A stretch of DNA of 56,185 nt from contig JAICWG010000008.1 in NCBI GenBank assembly GCA_025934915.1, positions 1-56,185 of the forward strand, read 5' to 3'. The notes below the pieces were generated by a model. That model was not told the origin of the DNA. It saw only the letters and a list, made by a program, of their open reading frames with translations, and made no database searches. The translations under genes and the position numbers were made by a program. Of the stretch, positions 43,712-53,713 are shown piece after piece (position 1 is the first letter of the stretch; every line of letters starts with the position of its first letter). This DNA is from Nitrospira sp. GTDB taxonomy: Bacteria > Nitrospirota > Nitrospiria > Nitrospirales > Nitrospiraceae.

Positions 43712-44913
43712 TGTCGACTCGCCCATCCACGTCCAGTCTGCTGTCTCGTCTCTTCTCGTCCAGCCTGACGATCCCGCGAGATGTTCAGCAAAATCCCTAC
43801 TCCGATCAGGTTGATCACCAAGGAAGATCCACCATAACTGACGAACGGTAATGTGAGACCTTTGGTCGGCAACAATCCGGTCACAACACAGGCATTGATC
43901 AGCGCCTGGATGCCGATCAGCGTCGTGATGCCGATTCCCAGGTAGCGGCCGAAGGGAATTCGCGCTCTGGTGGAGATCTGAAACCCCCGGATCACAAAGA
44001 GCGCGAAAAAAAGAACGATGACCCCCGCTCCAACGAATCCGAGCTCCTCGCCGACGAGTGCCAGCACAAAATCGGTATGGGCTTCCGGAAGAAAGAACAG
44101 TTTCTGCTTGCCTTCCCCCAACCCGACTCCGAAAAGTCCTCCGCTGCCGAATGCGAGAAACGATTGGTTGATTTGGAACCCCGTTCCGGTCGGATCCCGC
44201 TCCGGATAGAAAAACGCGATGAGTCGGTGCCATCGATAGGGTGATAACCATATCAGCGCCGCCACCGCGGCCAACGCAACCGGTACGAGACTGAGCAGAT
44301 GGGTTACCCTTGCTCCACCGAGGAATAACATGCCGGCCGTCACCAGTCCGATCACCACAATGGTCCCCAAATCTGGTTCCATGAGCACCAACCCACTGAT
44401 GACCCCAATGACGAGCAACGCCGGCAGCAGCTCGGTTGAGAAATGCTGAAGTCGATTTTCTTTTTTCACGAGGTACGCAGCGAGATAGATCACCGCGATC
44501 AACTTCGCCATCTCGGCCGGCTGAATCAAAATAGGCCCCAGCCGTAACCAACGCTGAGCCCCATTGGCGGCGATACCGATCGATGGAATAAGGACAACCA
44601 CCAGCAACACAGTGATAAGACCGAGGAGAGGAAGCGCAAGACGCTTCCACCATATGTAATCGACCCAGGACGCCACATGCAAAAGCACCAAACCGAGCGT
44701 CAGCCATGTTAGTTGCCGCTTCAGGTAGTACCACGAGTCGTGGTGCTTCTGGCCAGCCACCACAGCACTGGCGCTGAAGATCATCACAAGGCCGACCAGC
44801 GCCAGCGTAAGGGCTATAAACAGCAAGATATGATCCATCCCTACCCGCTTCGGAGCGCGCACACCAACCGTGGACCACGGCAACGCCAAGGTTCCTGCAG
44901 ATCTCTGTGGCAT
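43708..44913 (-). CDS. ftsW: Septal peptidoglycan polymerase FtsW
   Basis: FtsW is the SEDS-family glycosyltransferase of the divisome, working with FtsI. The 401-residue protein has about ten membrane segments. Family segments include MIFSASAVVA, PAEMAKL, EPDLGTIVVI, QINQSFLAFGSGG, EAHTDFVLALVGEE and FVSYGGSSL. The start could be the ATG at 44913 or the MDHILLF ATG 25 codons later; no strong ribosome site decides. It overlaps murG by four bases. Confidence 0.95.
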   Translation of the reverse strand: MPQRSAGTLALPWSTVGVRAPKRVGMDHILLFIALTLALVGLVMIFSASAVVAGQKHHDSWYYLKRQLTWLTLGLVLLHVASWVDYIWWKRLALPLLGLITVLLVVVLIPSIGIAANGAQRWLRLGPILIQPAEMAKLIAVIYLAAYLVKKENRLQHFSTELLPALLVIGVISGLVLMEPDLGTIVVIGLVTAGMLFLGGARVTHLLSLVPVALAAVAALIWLSPYRWHRLIAFFYPERDPTGTGFQINQSFLAFGSGGLFGVGLGEGKQKLFFLPEAHTDFVLALVGEELGFVGAGVIVLFFALFVIRGFQISTRARIPFGRYLGIGITTLIGIQALINACVVTGLLPTKGLTLPFVSYGGSSLVINLIGVGILLNISRDRQAGREETRQQTGRGWASRQ

Positions 44914-44948
44914 TTTTCAGCGTCAATGCTCCTCTGCCTTGCCGTCGA

Positions 44949-46358
44949 TTACACCGGCAAAGATTGCACGAGAGATTTAAATTGCCGCCCTCGGTCTTGA
45001 TAATCGGCAAACATGTCGAAACTCGCGCAGGCCGGTGACAGCAACACCACCTCGCCTTCACACGCTCCTGCTGCCGCTGACTCAACGGCCTGCTTCAATG
45101 TGTCGGCCCGTTCGACCGCCTGATAGCCTTCCACTGCCTTCGCAATCAGCGACGCCGCTTCACCGATCAGAATGAGTCGCTTCACTCTCCGACGAATCGC
45201 GGGAGCCAACCGAGAAAAATCCCCTCCCTTGTCGCGTCCACCGGCGATAAGCCAAATCGGTTGGTCGATACTCTCCAACGCTTTAAGTGTCGCATCCACG
45301 TTGGTGCCCTTGGAGTCGTTGATAAACCGTATGCCTCGCCGCTCACGAACGACCTCCAGCGCATGCTCCAATCCGGGAAACTCTCTGAGAACCCGACGGA
45401 TTACATCGAGCGGGCACCCGCTCAAGAGCGCATAGATTGTAGCCACCATGGCGTTTTCGATGTTGTGATTGCCGATAATCTTGACCTCGCTCCGCGCACA
45501 GATCGCCTGAGTCTGGCCTCCAATGGTCGTCATGATGCGATCTCGATCGAGATAGGTTCCCCCTGCCAGATCGGAAGGCAATGTTTGGGACCTCGTGAAA
45601 CCCAGTACGCTGGCCCTTGCGCTATACCGCAGAGGAGCCACTCTCGGATCATCCATATTGAAGAGGGCGTAGTCGGACAGAGTTTGGTTCTCGAATATTC
45701 TGTTTTTGGCCGCAATGTATTCATGGATCGACCCATAGCGATCTTGATGGTCCACCGTCACGTTGAGAATCCCGGCAATCCATGGATGAAACTGCTCGAC
45801 GGTTTCCAGCTGGAAGCTGGACACTTCCACTACCAACGCGTCGTACGGGCATGGACAGTCCATCTTCATGGCTCGTAGCGATTGTACGGCGGCCTCACTG
45901 ATCGCCGTGCCCAGATTCCCGCCGACAAATATCCGCTTTCCGCTCTCTTGCAGCATTTTCCCGATCAGCGTGACCGTCGTGCTCTTCCCATTGGTGCCGG
46001 TCAACGCCAGAATTGGAGCGGAAAGAAACCTCGATGCGAGATCGAGTTCACTGATGACCTTCACGCCTCGACGACGAACACGTTCAAGCGCCTCCAACCG
46101 ATAGGGGACTCCCGGACTAATAACAACGAGTTCGGCCGTCTCGAGAGCCGATTCATAATCGCCGCCCAGCACGAGGCGGGTTGCCGCCTGATCCAGAGAT
46201 CCAAGCACCTTGAGCAACTCGCCTCGATCCTTCCGGTCAGCCACCGTCACCAATGCGCCGGCTTCCTGCAATAAGCAGACAGCGGCTACGCCGCTCCGTG
46301 CCAGTCCAACGACAGTGACACGAATCCCTGCCAACTGCGTGCTGTCCATCTCCACCAT
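44949..46358 (-). CDS. murD: UDP-N-acetylmuramoylalanine-D-glutamate ligase
   Basis: MurD adds D-Glu. The ATP loop is [11 protein letters not shown], with [23 protein letters not shown] and a C-terminal [17 protein letters not shown] that marks MurD. I prefer the ATG at 46358 (469 residues) because GAGG lies 8 bases before it; an ATG at 46364 overlaps the mraY stop (TAATG) but is too close to GAGG. It lies between mraY and ftsW. Confidence 0.96.
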   Translation of the reverse strand: MVEMDSTQLAGIRVTVVGLARSGVAAVCLLQEAGALVTVADRKDRGELLKVLGSLDQAATRLVLGGDYESALETAELVVISPGVPYRLEALERVRRRGVKVISELDLASRFLSAPILALTGTNGKSTTVTLIGKMLQESGKRIFVGGNLGTAISEAAVQSLRAMKMDCPCPYDALVVEVSSFQLETVEQFHPWIAGILNVTVDHQDRYGSIHEYIAAKNRIFENQTLSDYALFNMDDPRVAPLRYSARASVLGFTRSQTLPSDLAGGTYLDRDRIMTTIGGQTQAICARSEVKIIGNHNIENAMVATIYALLSGCPLDVIRRVLREFPGLEHALEVVRERRGIRFINDSKGTNVDATLKALESIDQPIWLIAGGRDKGGDFSRLAPAIRRRVKRLILIGEAASLIAKAVEGYQAVERADTLKQAVESAAAGACEGEVVLLSPACASFDMFADYQDRGRQFKSLVQSLPV

Positions 46359-46363
46359 GCCCA

Positions 46364-47440
46364 TTACCTCAACTTGAGCGTGCTCAAACTCAATAGTGCA
46401 AGTAAAATGGCGATGATCCACAGGCGCACGACGACTTTCGGCTCTTCCCAGCCCTTCATTTCAAAATGGTGGTGAATCGGAGCCATGAGAAAGATCCGCT
46501 TCCCTCTGGATTTGTATGAAGCGACCTGAAAGATGACCGAGACGGCCTCGATCACGAAGACACCGCCGACCATCAGCAACAACAATTCATGCTTGCTGAT
46601 GACCGCAACTGTCCCAAGGGCCGCTCCAAGCGGGAGCGAACCGACATCTCCCATAAAGACGGAGGCCGGATAGGTATTGAACCACAGGAACCCAAGACTT
46701 GAACCGAGCATGGCTGCCGTAAAGACCGCCAGCTCTCCGGCTCCGTCGATGTGCGGGATCAGGAGGTATTCCGACATCAATCGGTGCCCGGTGACATAGG
46801 CGACCACGGTGTAGGCCAATGCCGCAATCATCACCGGACCAATTGCCAGCCCATCGAGACCATCAGTGAGGTTGACGGCATTGGAACTTCCAACGATCAC
46901 CAGTACGGCAAAGGCAACATAAAACCATCCCAAGTCGGGCAGGAAATTCTTAAAAAACGGCACACTCAGTTTCGTGTTGTAGCCGGGCAACGAATACAAA
47001 ATCAGCGCCACGATGAGCGCAATGGCTATTTGAGCCGTGAACTTTTGCGATGCCGAAAGCCCTTTCGAGCGAGCCTTGATGAATTTGAGATAGTCGTCCA
47101 CAAACCCAATGGCGCAAAACCCCAGCGTCGCGGCAAGAACCAGCCAGATATGGGGACGTGAGATGTCGGCCCAGAGCAAAGTCGACAGCGTGACTGCGAA
47201 GATAATGAGGATGCCGCCCATCGTGGGTGTTCCACTTTTGGCCAGATGTCGCTTTGGTCCGTCGTCACGTATCTGTTGCCCCAGCTTGATTTCTTGAAGC
47301 TTACATATCACCCACGGCGCGAGTACGAATGCGATCAGGAACGCCGTGACAGCGGCGTAAATAATGCGAAAGCTCTGATAACGAAAAACATTCAGAAACG
47401 AGAACTCTGTATGGAGAGGATAGAGCCAGATATACAGCAT
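46364..47440 (-). CDS. mraY: Phospho-N-acetylmuramoyl-pentapeptide transferase
   Basis: MraY joins UDP-MurNAc-pentapeptide to undecaprenyl phosphate, making lipid I. The 358-residue protein has about ten membrane segments, the Asp pair in FVDDYLKF, the catalytic-site [13 protein letters not shown] and [15 protein letters not shown]. The length and motifs are standard. It lies between murF and murD. Confidence 0.97.
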   Translation of the reverse strand: MLYIWLYPLHTEFSFLNVFRYQSFRIIYAAVTAFLIAFVLAPWVICKLQEIKLGQQIRDDGPKRHLAKSGTPTMGGILIIFAVTLSTLLWADISRPHIWLVLAATLGFCAIGFVDDYLKFIKARSKGLSASQKFTAQIAIALIVALILYSLPGYNTKLSVPFFKNFLPDLGWFYVAFAVLVIVGSSNAVNLTDGLDGLAIGPVMIAALAYTVVAYVTGHRLMSEYLLIPHIDGAGELAVFTAAMLGSSLGFLWFNTYPASVFMGDVGSLPLGAALGTVAVISKHELLLLMVGGVFVIEAVSVIFQVASYKSRGKRIFLMAPIHHHFEMKGWEEPKVVVRLWIIAILLALLSLSTLKLR

Positions 47441-47454
47441 AGCGTGGGCGACCG

Positions 47455-48903
47455 TTACGAAGCCTTTTTCGTCGTACGTGTTGCTCCTCGGAGTACGTCA
47501 GCGACCAGCTCTAATTTCATGCCACGCGAGGCTTTGATCAGCACGGCATCACCAGGTTTTACGACCGCTTTCACGGCGGTCGCGGCGGCGCGCGCGTCCG
47601 GCGCTTCGAGAATCTGGGATGGATCCAGTCCTGCCAATTTCGCTCCTTTGGCGAGACTTCGCCCTAATACGCCGCAAGCCACGAGTAGATCGACGCCTTG
47701 GCGTGCCAAGAATCCGCCGACTTCCTCATGCATCTGATCGGCATTCGGGCCAAGTTCCAGCATGTCTCCCAAAACGGCAATTTTCTTTCGTTTCGCCCCC
47801 GTTTGTACGAGCAATTGCACCGCCGCTTTCATGGAGGCAGGATTGGCATTGTAACAGTCGATGATCAGCTTCACGCCCTGGTCGACCAATATCTGAGACC
47901 GCATCGCAGCGGGCCGGAAACGGGACAACCCCTGAGCGATCGCCCCACCGGGCAATCCCAGGACCGAACCGACCGCTCCAGCTGTTAAAGCATTGGTGAC
48001 ATTGTGATCACCCTGAACTCGAATATGAACAAGAGCGTGGCGTACCATTCCTGGTAGCAGAAGCCGAAAGATCGTCCCATTGCGACCGTCGGATTTCACA
48101 TCCATCGCACGGACGTCGGCTTTTGACGAAAGGCCGAACGACACCACACGACATCGAGCTCGCGCGGCAAGATAGTCGTAATAGGGATCATCTGCGTTCA
48201 GAATTGCGGTCCCATCACGAGGAAGAAGATCGAGCAACTCCGCCTTTGCTTGCGCTGATACATCTATCGTCCCGAAAAACTCCAAGTGGTCGGGGCCGAT
48301 GTTTGTAATGATCCCGATCGTGGGTCGGGCTATTTCACACAGCTTGGCGGTCTGACCGAGATGATCGACTCCCATCTCGATGACTGCTCCCTTATGTCGA
48401 TCGTTGAGGTGGAGTACCGTCTGAGGGACGCCCACGCGATTGTTCAGGTTGCCTTCGGTTTTGAGAATTTTCCAGCGATGGGCCATAACATGGGCGACCA
48501 TGTCCTTCGTCGTCGTCTTGCCGTTGCTTCCCGTGACCGCCACGACGGGAATTTGAAATCGGCTTCGGTGATATGAGGCCAGCTGCTGGTAGGCATAGAG
48601 TGGATCGCTGACACCGAGGATAACCGGTTGGGTCCGCTTCGAGCCACGCTTCAAGGCAAGTCCCGACACATCGTAAGAATCACGCACGATCGCTCCCACC
48701 GCCCCGCGCGACAACGCTGTGGCCACAAAGTCGTGGCCGTCGAATCGATCTCCGCTCAGTGCGATAAAAAGATCTCCAGGTCGAAGAGACCGAGTATCCA
48801 GGCTGATTCGTCGGACACTGAGCTTGGTCCAACCGATCCCTTCACCGGCCAAGACTTTCGCGCTGACTACTTCCCGCAATTCTTCGACGGTAAACAGAGT
48901 CAT
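47455..48903 (-). CDS. murF: UDP-MurNAc-tripeptide-D-alanyl-D-alanine ligase
   Basis: MurF adds the D-Ala-D-Ala made by Ddl. The 482-residue protein has VTGSNGKTTTKDM for ATP, GVDHLGQTAKLCEIARP, DCYNANPASMKAA and LGDMLELG, all MurF-type. It starts 44 bases after murE and ends 14 bases before mraY. Confidence 0.97.
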   Translation of the reverse strand: MTLFTVEELREVVSAKVLAGEGIGWTKLSVRRISLDTRSLRPGDLFIALSGDRFDGHDFVATALSRGAVGAIVRDSYDVSGLALKRGSKRTQPVILGVSDPLYAYQQLASYHRSRFQIPVVAVTGSNGKTTTKDMVAHVMAHRWKILKTEGNLNNRVGVPQTVLHLNDRHKGAVIEMGVDHLGQTAKLCEIARPTIGIITNIGPDHLEFFGTIDVSAQAKAELLDLLPRDGTAILNADDPYYDYLAARARCRVVSFGLSSKADVRAMDVKSDGRNGTIFRLLLPGMVRHALVHIRVQGDHNVTNALTAGAVGSVLGLPGGAIAQGLSRFRPAAMRSQILVDQGVKLIIDCYNANPASMKAAVQLLVQTGAKRKKIAVLGDMLELGPNADQMHEEVGGFLARQGVDLLVACGVLGRSLAKGAKLAGLDPSQILEAPDARAAATAVKAVVKPGDAVLIKASRGMKLELVADVLRGATRTTKKAS

Positions 48904-48947
48904 CTGGAGATCTTCCGTACACCGATCGGCCCCTACACCCCTGTAGG

Positions 48948-50456
48948 CTAGACGCGGGTTCCGAGTTGTTCGATGGCATTGCGCGCCACCTCGCGATCAT
49001 CGAAATGAACCTTCGTTGTGCCGATGATCTGGTAGTCTTCGTGCCCTTTGCCGGCGATCAAAACGATATCTCCCCTACGGGCCTCCCGCACCGCCTCCTC
49101 AATGGCTTCCCGCCGATCAAGCACTTTTCGGTACTGGACATGTGGCCGCTGCCGCAGCGCTTCGACCACTCCGACTTCGACTTGTTCCAGAATTGAAAGG
49201 GGGTCCTCGGTTCTGGGATTATCCGAGGTCAATATCACGACGTCGCTGTACCGCACGGCCGCTTCTCCCATCCTCGGTCTCTTTCCTCGGTCGCGGTCTC
49301 CACCGCAGCCAAAGACCGTGATGATGCGTCCGGTTTTCAACGCCTGTGCCGCCGTCAGCAATCGGACTAGCGCGTCTTCGGTATGGGCATAATCCACGGC
49401 CACCGTAAACGGTTGGCCCGCCATCACACGTTCGAACCGTCCCGGCACGTTAATGACCTTCGCCGCAGCCTCACGAATTTGTGCAGGTGTGGCCCCTTCG
49501 TGAAGCGCCACCCCGATGGCAGCGAGTAAGTTGTAGACATTGTGCTCGCCCACAAGGTGACTCTCGATCGGGAAACTTCCGACCGGAGTCGCAGCGGTAA
49601 AGGTGGTTCCCTGAAGCGACAACCGCACCGCTTCAGCACGCAGATCCGCTTTGGTCTTTAATGCATAGGTCCAAACCGGGGTCGGGTTCCGCTCGACAAT
49701 ACGACTTCCATAGGGGTCATCGATATTGATGATCGCCCGTTTATTCTTCTTGAGCCCTCTCTTCAATCCTGTAAAAAGTCTCAGTTTTGCCTGAAAATAC
49801 TCCTCCATGGTTCCGTGAAAATCGAGATGATCCTGAGTCAGATTCGAAAAGACTGCCACGTCATATTCGCATCCGCTCGTGCGATCCTGCGCGAGGGCGT
49901 GAGAAGACACTTCCATCACTGCAGTTGCGCACCCGCCGGCGACCATCGTGGCAAGCAGCTGTTGCAGTTCAAGCGAGCCAGGCGTCGTATGCGTTGCCGG
50001 CATCGTACGTTCACCGATCTGATAAACGACTGTTCCAATCAACCCTACTGGGTGACACAGGGCTTCCAGAAGCGCTTTGCAGACATAGGTCGTGGTAGTT
50101 TTTCCGTTCGTCCCTGTCACGCCGATCATCCGAATATGCGACGAGGGCTCTCCATAAAATCGGCTGCCCAGCAGACCCAGTGCCTTCCTGGAGTCGTCAA
50201 CGCGGATGAACGGAAGAGACACCCCACTCACCGGCTGTTGCGATACCAACGCGCCCATTCCCCCTCTCAGCGCCGCCGGAATAAATTCATGCCCATCGAC
50301 CCGTTCGCCTTTTACGGCTACAAAGAGGCTGTCGGTCATGACGGCTCGAGAATCATCGGTGATTGCGTTTACGGACACGTCCAAATTTCCATGACGATCA
50401 AGAACCCTCACCTGTCCTTCCAACGCCTGAAGCAGAGTCGTCAAGGTCATCGACAT
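48948..50456 (-). CDS. murE: UDP-MurNAc-L-alanyl-D-glutamate-meso-diaminopimelate ligase
   Basis: MurE adds the third residue of the stem peptide. TGTNGKTTTTYVC is the ATP loop, and the DNPRTEDP segment near residue 410 is the DNPR motif that selects meso-diaminopimelate, so the wall is of the DAP type. The 502-residue reading starts at the ATG at 50456; ATG at 50450 and TTG at 50462 are alternatives with no strong ribosome site. It starts soon after ftsI. Confidence 0.96.
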   Translation of the reverse strand: MSMTLTTLLQALEGQVRVLDRHGNLDVSVNAITDDSRAVMTDSLFVAVKGERVDGHEFIPAALRGGMGALVSQQPVSGVSLPFIRVDDSRKALGLLGSRFYGEPSSHIRMIGVTGTNGKTTTTYVCKALLEALCHPVGLIGTVVYQIGERTMPATHTTPGSLELQQLLATMVAGGCATAVMEVSSHALAQDRTSGCEYDVAVFSNLTQDHLDFHGTMEEYFQAKLRLFTGLKRGLKKNKRAIINIDDPYGSRIVERNPTPVWTYALKTKADLRAEAVRLSLQGTTFTAATPVGSFPIESHLVGEHNVYNLLAAIGVALHEGATPAQIREAAAKVINVPGRFERVMAGQPFTVAVDYAHTEDALVRLLTAAQALKTGRIITVFGCGGDRDRGKRPRMGEAAVRYSDVVILTSDNPRTEDPLSILEQVEVGVVEALRQRPHVQYRKVLDRREAIEEAVREARRGDIVLIAGKGHEDYQIIGTTKVHFDDREVARNAIEQLGTRV

Positions 50457-50468
50457 TTCCAAGTACGA

Positions 50469-52187
50469 TCACGATTTCCGCGGAGCCATTGCCAAGGTGA
50501 CAGGCGCATTCGACGGCACGCCTAAGTAGCTTAACACCTGTTCCCCGACACGACTGAATACGGGGGCGGCAACAGCTCCACCCCACGCATCACCTTGAGG
50601 TTCATCGATCACCACGATCATCGCGAGCTGAGGGTTGTCTGCGGGGACGTACCCGGTGAACGACCCGATAAATCGAGAGACTGAATAGGTACCTGTTCGT
50701 GGGTCGATCTTTTGGGCCGTACCGGTTTTCCCGGCCACCCGGAACCCCCGGATAGCCGCCTTGGTCCCGGTGCCGTCCGTGATGACACCTTCAAGAATCC
50801 TCGTCACGCTGCGGGCCGTTTCCGGAGAAATGACCCGTCGCTTGACTTGAGGCGGTATCTGTCTAAGGATGTGCCCATCAGGATCTCGTATTTCTGAAAC
50901 CACGTAAGGCTTCATCAACACGCCTCCGTTTGCGATGGCCGCAATCGCAGACACCATTTGAAGCGGCGTCACACCGATCTCTTGCCCAATGGAAATAGAC
51001 GCGACCGAACGACGCCCCCAGTCTCTTGGATTTCTCACCAATCCGGCCCCCTCCCCAGGAAGGTCAATCTCCGTTCGCTGTCCGAAACCGAATGCCTGGA
51101 GATAGCGATAGAGCCGCTGCTCTCCCAGCGCCATACCGGTTTTTGCGGCCCCGATATTGCTGGACTTCTGAATCACCTGGGCAAAAGACACCCATCCCAG
51201 TCGCTCGTGATCATGAATCACAGTGTTCGCGACCGTCATATGACCATGCTCGCCGAATACCATCGTATTCGGCCTTACCACCCGTTCCTCAATGGCTGCC
51301 GCAGCCATCATCGCCTTCATGGTGGACCCAGGCTCATAGGCATCCGTAAGCGCCCTGTTTCGCCAGCGATCAGGGCCAAGAGCCGACACGGCATTGGGAT
51401 CAAATCTCGGACTCACCGCCATAGCCAACACTGCTCCCATCTTTGGATCAAGCACAATCATTGTTCCTGACTTTGCTTGCGAGCGACCAACTGCGTCCTC
51501 AAGCTCTCTCTCAGCAATATACTGAATCACCTCATCGATCGTAAGCGTGAGACTTTGACCGGGTGTCGGACTCCGTTCCGCCATTCCCTTGGGAAACACC
51601 GTGCGCCCCAAGGCATCACGCTGCAACACCATCATCTGCTTCTCACCGCGCAAGTACGATTCGTATCGATGCTCTACGCCTTCCAAACCTTCACCGTCCA
51701 TTCCTGAAAAACCCAACACATGAGCCAGGAGCGACCCTTTGGGGTAGAACCGTCTCCCTTCCATCACAACCCCGATTCCATCAAGCGACAAACGATCGAG
51801 CTGCTGTCCCTGCTCAGGATCCAACTTTCGAGCCAACCACACGAAACTCCGGTTCTGTCGAAGTTTGCGTTCCAACTCATCGGTCTTCACATGTAGAATC
51901 GGCGACAACTGCTGAGCGATCTTGAGAGGATTAGCTAACGCATTTGGGACTCCGAATACTGATCGTACTTCTACATTCATGGCCAGAAGCTTGCCGTGTC
52001 GGTCGATAATCGTGCCGCGCGCCCCTTCCAGGGATACCGTCTTTTGATGCTGCCGATGCGCTTTGACCGAGAGTTCAGCCGCTTGCAACACTTGCAATGT
52101 GAACAATCGGAACAGAACCACTCCAAAACAACATAGCAACACCAGCAACAGGACATACCGACGACCGCGAGAAAAAGAGCCGGCCAC
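50469..52187 (-). CDS. ftsI: Septal penicillin-binding protein (transpeptidase)
   Basis: FtsI (PBP3) crosslinks septal peptidoglycan with FtsW. The 572-residue class B PBP has a membrane anchor at about 10-30, a dimerisation/pedestal region (ARGTIIDRHGKLLA) and the transpeptidase motifs STMK, SSN and KTG in order. It starts with GTG at 52187, preceded by AGGAGG, overlapping the ftsL stop (TAGTG). No PASTA domains are present. Confidence 0.96.
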   Translation of the reverse strand: MAGSFSRGRRYVLLLVLLCCFGVVLFRLFTLQVLQAAELSVKAHRQHQKTVSLEGARGTIIDRHGKLLAMNVEVRSVFGVPNALANPLKIAQQLSPILHVKTDELERKLRQNRSFVWLARKLDPEQGQQLDRLSLDGIGVVMEGRRFYPKGSLLAHVLGFSGMDGEGLEGVEHRYESYLRGEKQMMVLQRDALGRTVFPKGMAERSPTPGQSLTLTIDEVIQYIAERELEDAVGRSQAKSGTMIVLDPKMGAVLAMAVSPRFDPNAVSALGPDRWRNRALTDAYEPGSTMKAMMAAAAIEERVVRPNTMVFGEHGHMTVANTVIHDHERLGWVSFAQVIQKSSNIGAAKTGMALGEQRLYRYLQAFGFGQRTEIDLPGEGAGLVRNPRDWGRRSVASISIGQEIGVTPLQMVSAIAAIANGGVLMKPYVVSEIRDPDGHILRQIPPQVKRRVISPETARSVTRILEGVITDGTGTKAAIRGFRVAGKTGTAQKIDPRTGTYSVSRFIGSFTGYVPADNPQLAMIVVIDEPQGDAWGGAVAAPVFSRVGEQVLSYLGVPSNAPVTLAMAPRKS

Positions 52188-52519
52188 TAAAACCTCCTGC
52201 TGGGAAGATAATTCTTGGCGATTTTCAGCTCAACCGGCACAATATCGGATGGATGGAAGTCGCTTGGCCTGGACCGAACCATAATGACCTGCCCTTGTTG
52301 AGGCAGACTCATACCGAGTTTTTCGGTCGCCAATTTCGCGACCCGGTCAGAGGCACTCAGTGCGGAAAACTTGACGCGGAGCTCATCCCGTTGACGTTCC
52401 AACACCGTCTTGTCACGCTTCAATCGCTCGATTTGATAACCGATCCGAACCACGTCTACGCGCTCCCACACAAACACGAACACGAGACAGAGTCCTAGAA
52501 AAACGGTGAGGGTTTTCAT
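52187..52519 (-). CDS. ftsL: Cell division protein FtsL
   Basis: The 110-residue protein has one membrane segment at about 3-20, then a heptad-like coiled coil (YQIERLKRDKTVLERQRDEL), as in FtsL. The sequence is poorly conserved in the family and the call rests on position between rsmH and ftsI, size and fold. It overlaps both neighbours (ATGA with rsmH, TAGTG with ftsI). Confidence 0.88.
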   Translation of the reverse strand: MKTLTVFLGLCLVFVFVWERVDVVRIGYQIERLKRDKTVLERQRDELRVKFSALSASDRVAKLATEKLGMSLPQQGQVIMVRSRPSDFHPSDIVPVELKIAKNYLPSRRF

Positions 52520-53448
52520 AAAATCCCCGTCTTCGGTTGACGTTCAGCGACTCGTAATTTAGCGCTTCGCGATCGGGGATTTGCTTCACATTCTGCCTGA
52601 GAAGGCAAGACCGGTTTCTTGGTAAGTATCGAAAGGGTCGCTTCCGGCCCTTGTGAGAGGGACCGGAATGTATGCTTGACGATACGATCTTCGAGAGAAT
52701 GAAAGGAGATCGCGCAGATCCTTCCCCCCGACGCGAGCACTTCGGTTGCATCTCGAAGCGAGGACTCTAAAAACTCCAGTTCATGATTCACCGCAATGCG
52801 AAGCGCCTGAAATGTACGCGTTGCACAATGAATCCGTCCGTGACGATATGACGCCGGCACGGACCGAGCGATGATGGAAACGAGCGCTCCCGTGGTCTCG
52901 ACTGGGCGACATTGCCTTTCCCGCACGATTGCTCGAGCAATTCGCCTGGCATATCGTTCCTCTCCATACTGAAAGATTATGTCCGCGAGCTCATGTTCTG
53001 GGCTGCCGTTCACCAGATCGGCCGCAGTTTTTCCGGTCGTTTGGTCCATGCGCATATCGAGTGGACCTTCTCGCTGAAAGCTGAACCCTCTCGATGGATC
53101 GTCCAACTGCGGAGATGAAATCCCAAAATCGAAAAGCACACCATCGACCGCCGCGACACCAGTTTCAGCAAGATGCCACTTCAAGTCTCGATAATTTCCT
53201 TGTCGCAACACAATACGGTCTCCAAATCGATTCAAACGCTGCCGACAGAAATCAATGGCTTGAAAATCTTTGTCGAGCCCTATGATCGTCGTTCCAGTTG
53301 AGCTGGATGTAAGAAGCATTTCCGCATGTCCACCGTGTCCCACCGTACAATCCAAGATAGTGGTTGACCGCTCAGAAATAAGCCAAAAACATACTTCTTG
53401 ACCAAGCACTGAGACATGCGAATTTTCGCGAACAATATTGCCACCCAC
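52516..53448 (-). CDS. rsmH: 16S rRNA (cytosine(1402)-N4)-methyltransferase
   Basis: RsmH methylates C1402 in 16S rRNA. The 310-residue protein has the AdoMet site DCTVGHGGHAEMLL, the FDFGISSPQLDD segment and FSFQREGPLDMRMD, followed by RGGRICAISFHSLEDR-like residues. The start is a GTG at 53448; HVSVLGQEV near residue 11 is the usual opening of the fold. A later GTG in that segment is possible. It is the first gene of the dcw cluster, where mraZ usually precedes it, but none is present. Confidence 0.95.
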   Translation of the reverse strand: MGGNIVRENSHVSVLGQEVCFWLISERSTTILDCTVGHGGHAEMLLTSSSTGTTIIGLDKDFQAIDFCRQRLNRFGDRIVLRQGNYRDLKWHLAETGVAAVDGVLFDFGISSPQLDDPSRGFSFQREGPLDMRMDQTTGKTAADLVNGSPEHELADIIFQYGEERYARRIARAIVRERQCRPVETTGALVSIIARSVPASYRHGRIHCATRTFQALRIAVNHELEFLESSLRDATEVLASGGRICAISFHSLEDRIVKHTFRSLSQGPEATLSILTKKPVLPSQAECEANPRSRSAKLRVAERQPKTGIL

Positions 53449-53468
53449 TCGATTCCACTTTCCCCCAC
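53444..53468 (-). promoter_or_regulatory. MraZ-box-like phased repeats before rsmH
   Basis: On the minus strand GTGGG, GTGGA and GTGGG recur exactly 10 bases apart, with starts at 53468, 53458 and 53448. MraZ regulators bind direct TGGGN repeats with 5-base spacers in front of dcw clusters. The last repeat contains the rsmH start codon, and the box lies just downstream of the promoter at 53478-53505. Confidence 0.6.
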
Positions 53469-53477
53469 GTCAAGCGA

Positions 53478-53505
53478 AGTATACTCTCGCATTTTTGGTT
53501 GTCAA
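53478..53505 (-). promoter_or_regulatory. Strong promoter for the dcw cluster
   Basis: TTGACA and TATACT, 16 bases apart on the minus strand, about 30 bases before rsmH. Both boxes are near consensus. The predicted transcript would start around 53471, at the edge of the GTGG repeats. Confidence 0.7.
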
Positions 53506-53518
53506 CTGACTTTTCGGT

Positions 53519-53532
53519 AACTTGCGCAAGTT
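53519..53532. promoter_or_regulatory. Perfect 14-bp palindrome upstream of the rsmH promoter
   Basis: AACTTGCGCAAGTT is a perfect palindrome, 13 bases upstream of the -35 box. Its position suits an activator or repressor site; the protein is unknown. Confidence 0.45.
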
Positions 53533-53713
53533 GCTAATCAGCGCAGAAAATGGATACACATTGTCACTCGGAACAGATCCTCTCCGGACAATTTGCCTTT
53601 CAATTATAATAGGATACGCCACTTGGCCCTACGACCAATACCGATACATTCCTAACCGATCAAACTCGTAGAGTTTTGTTGACTTCAAGGGGTTTCAATT
53701 AGAGAATGTTTTC

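Noticed and set aside
43712..45085. Long open stretch upstream of murG in the same frame (831 codons in all)
   Set aside because: It lies over ftsW and murD on the same strand in another frame, has a residue make-up unlike a folded protein, and murG has a clear start with its glycosyltransferase loop at 43711.
53601..53713. TATAAT at about 53605 and TTGACT near 53680 as promoters of the 13-residue-repeat protein
   Set aside because: The first has no fitting -35; the second would put its -10 only 7 bases before the ATG and match poorly. Neither is convincing.
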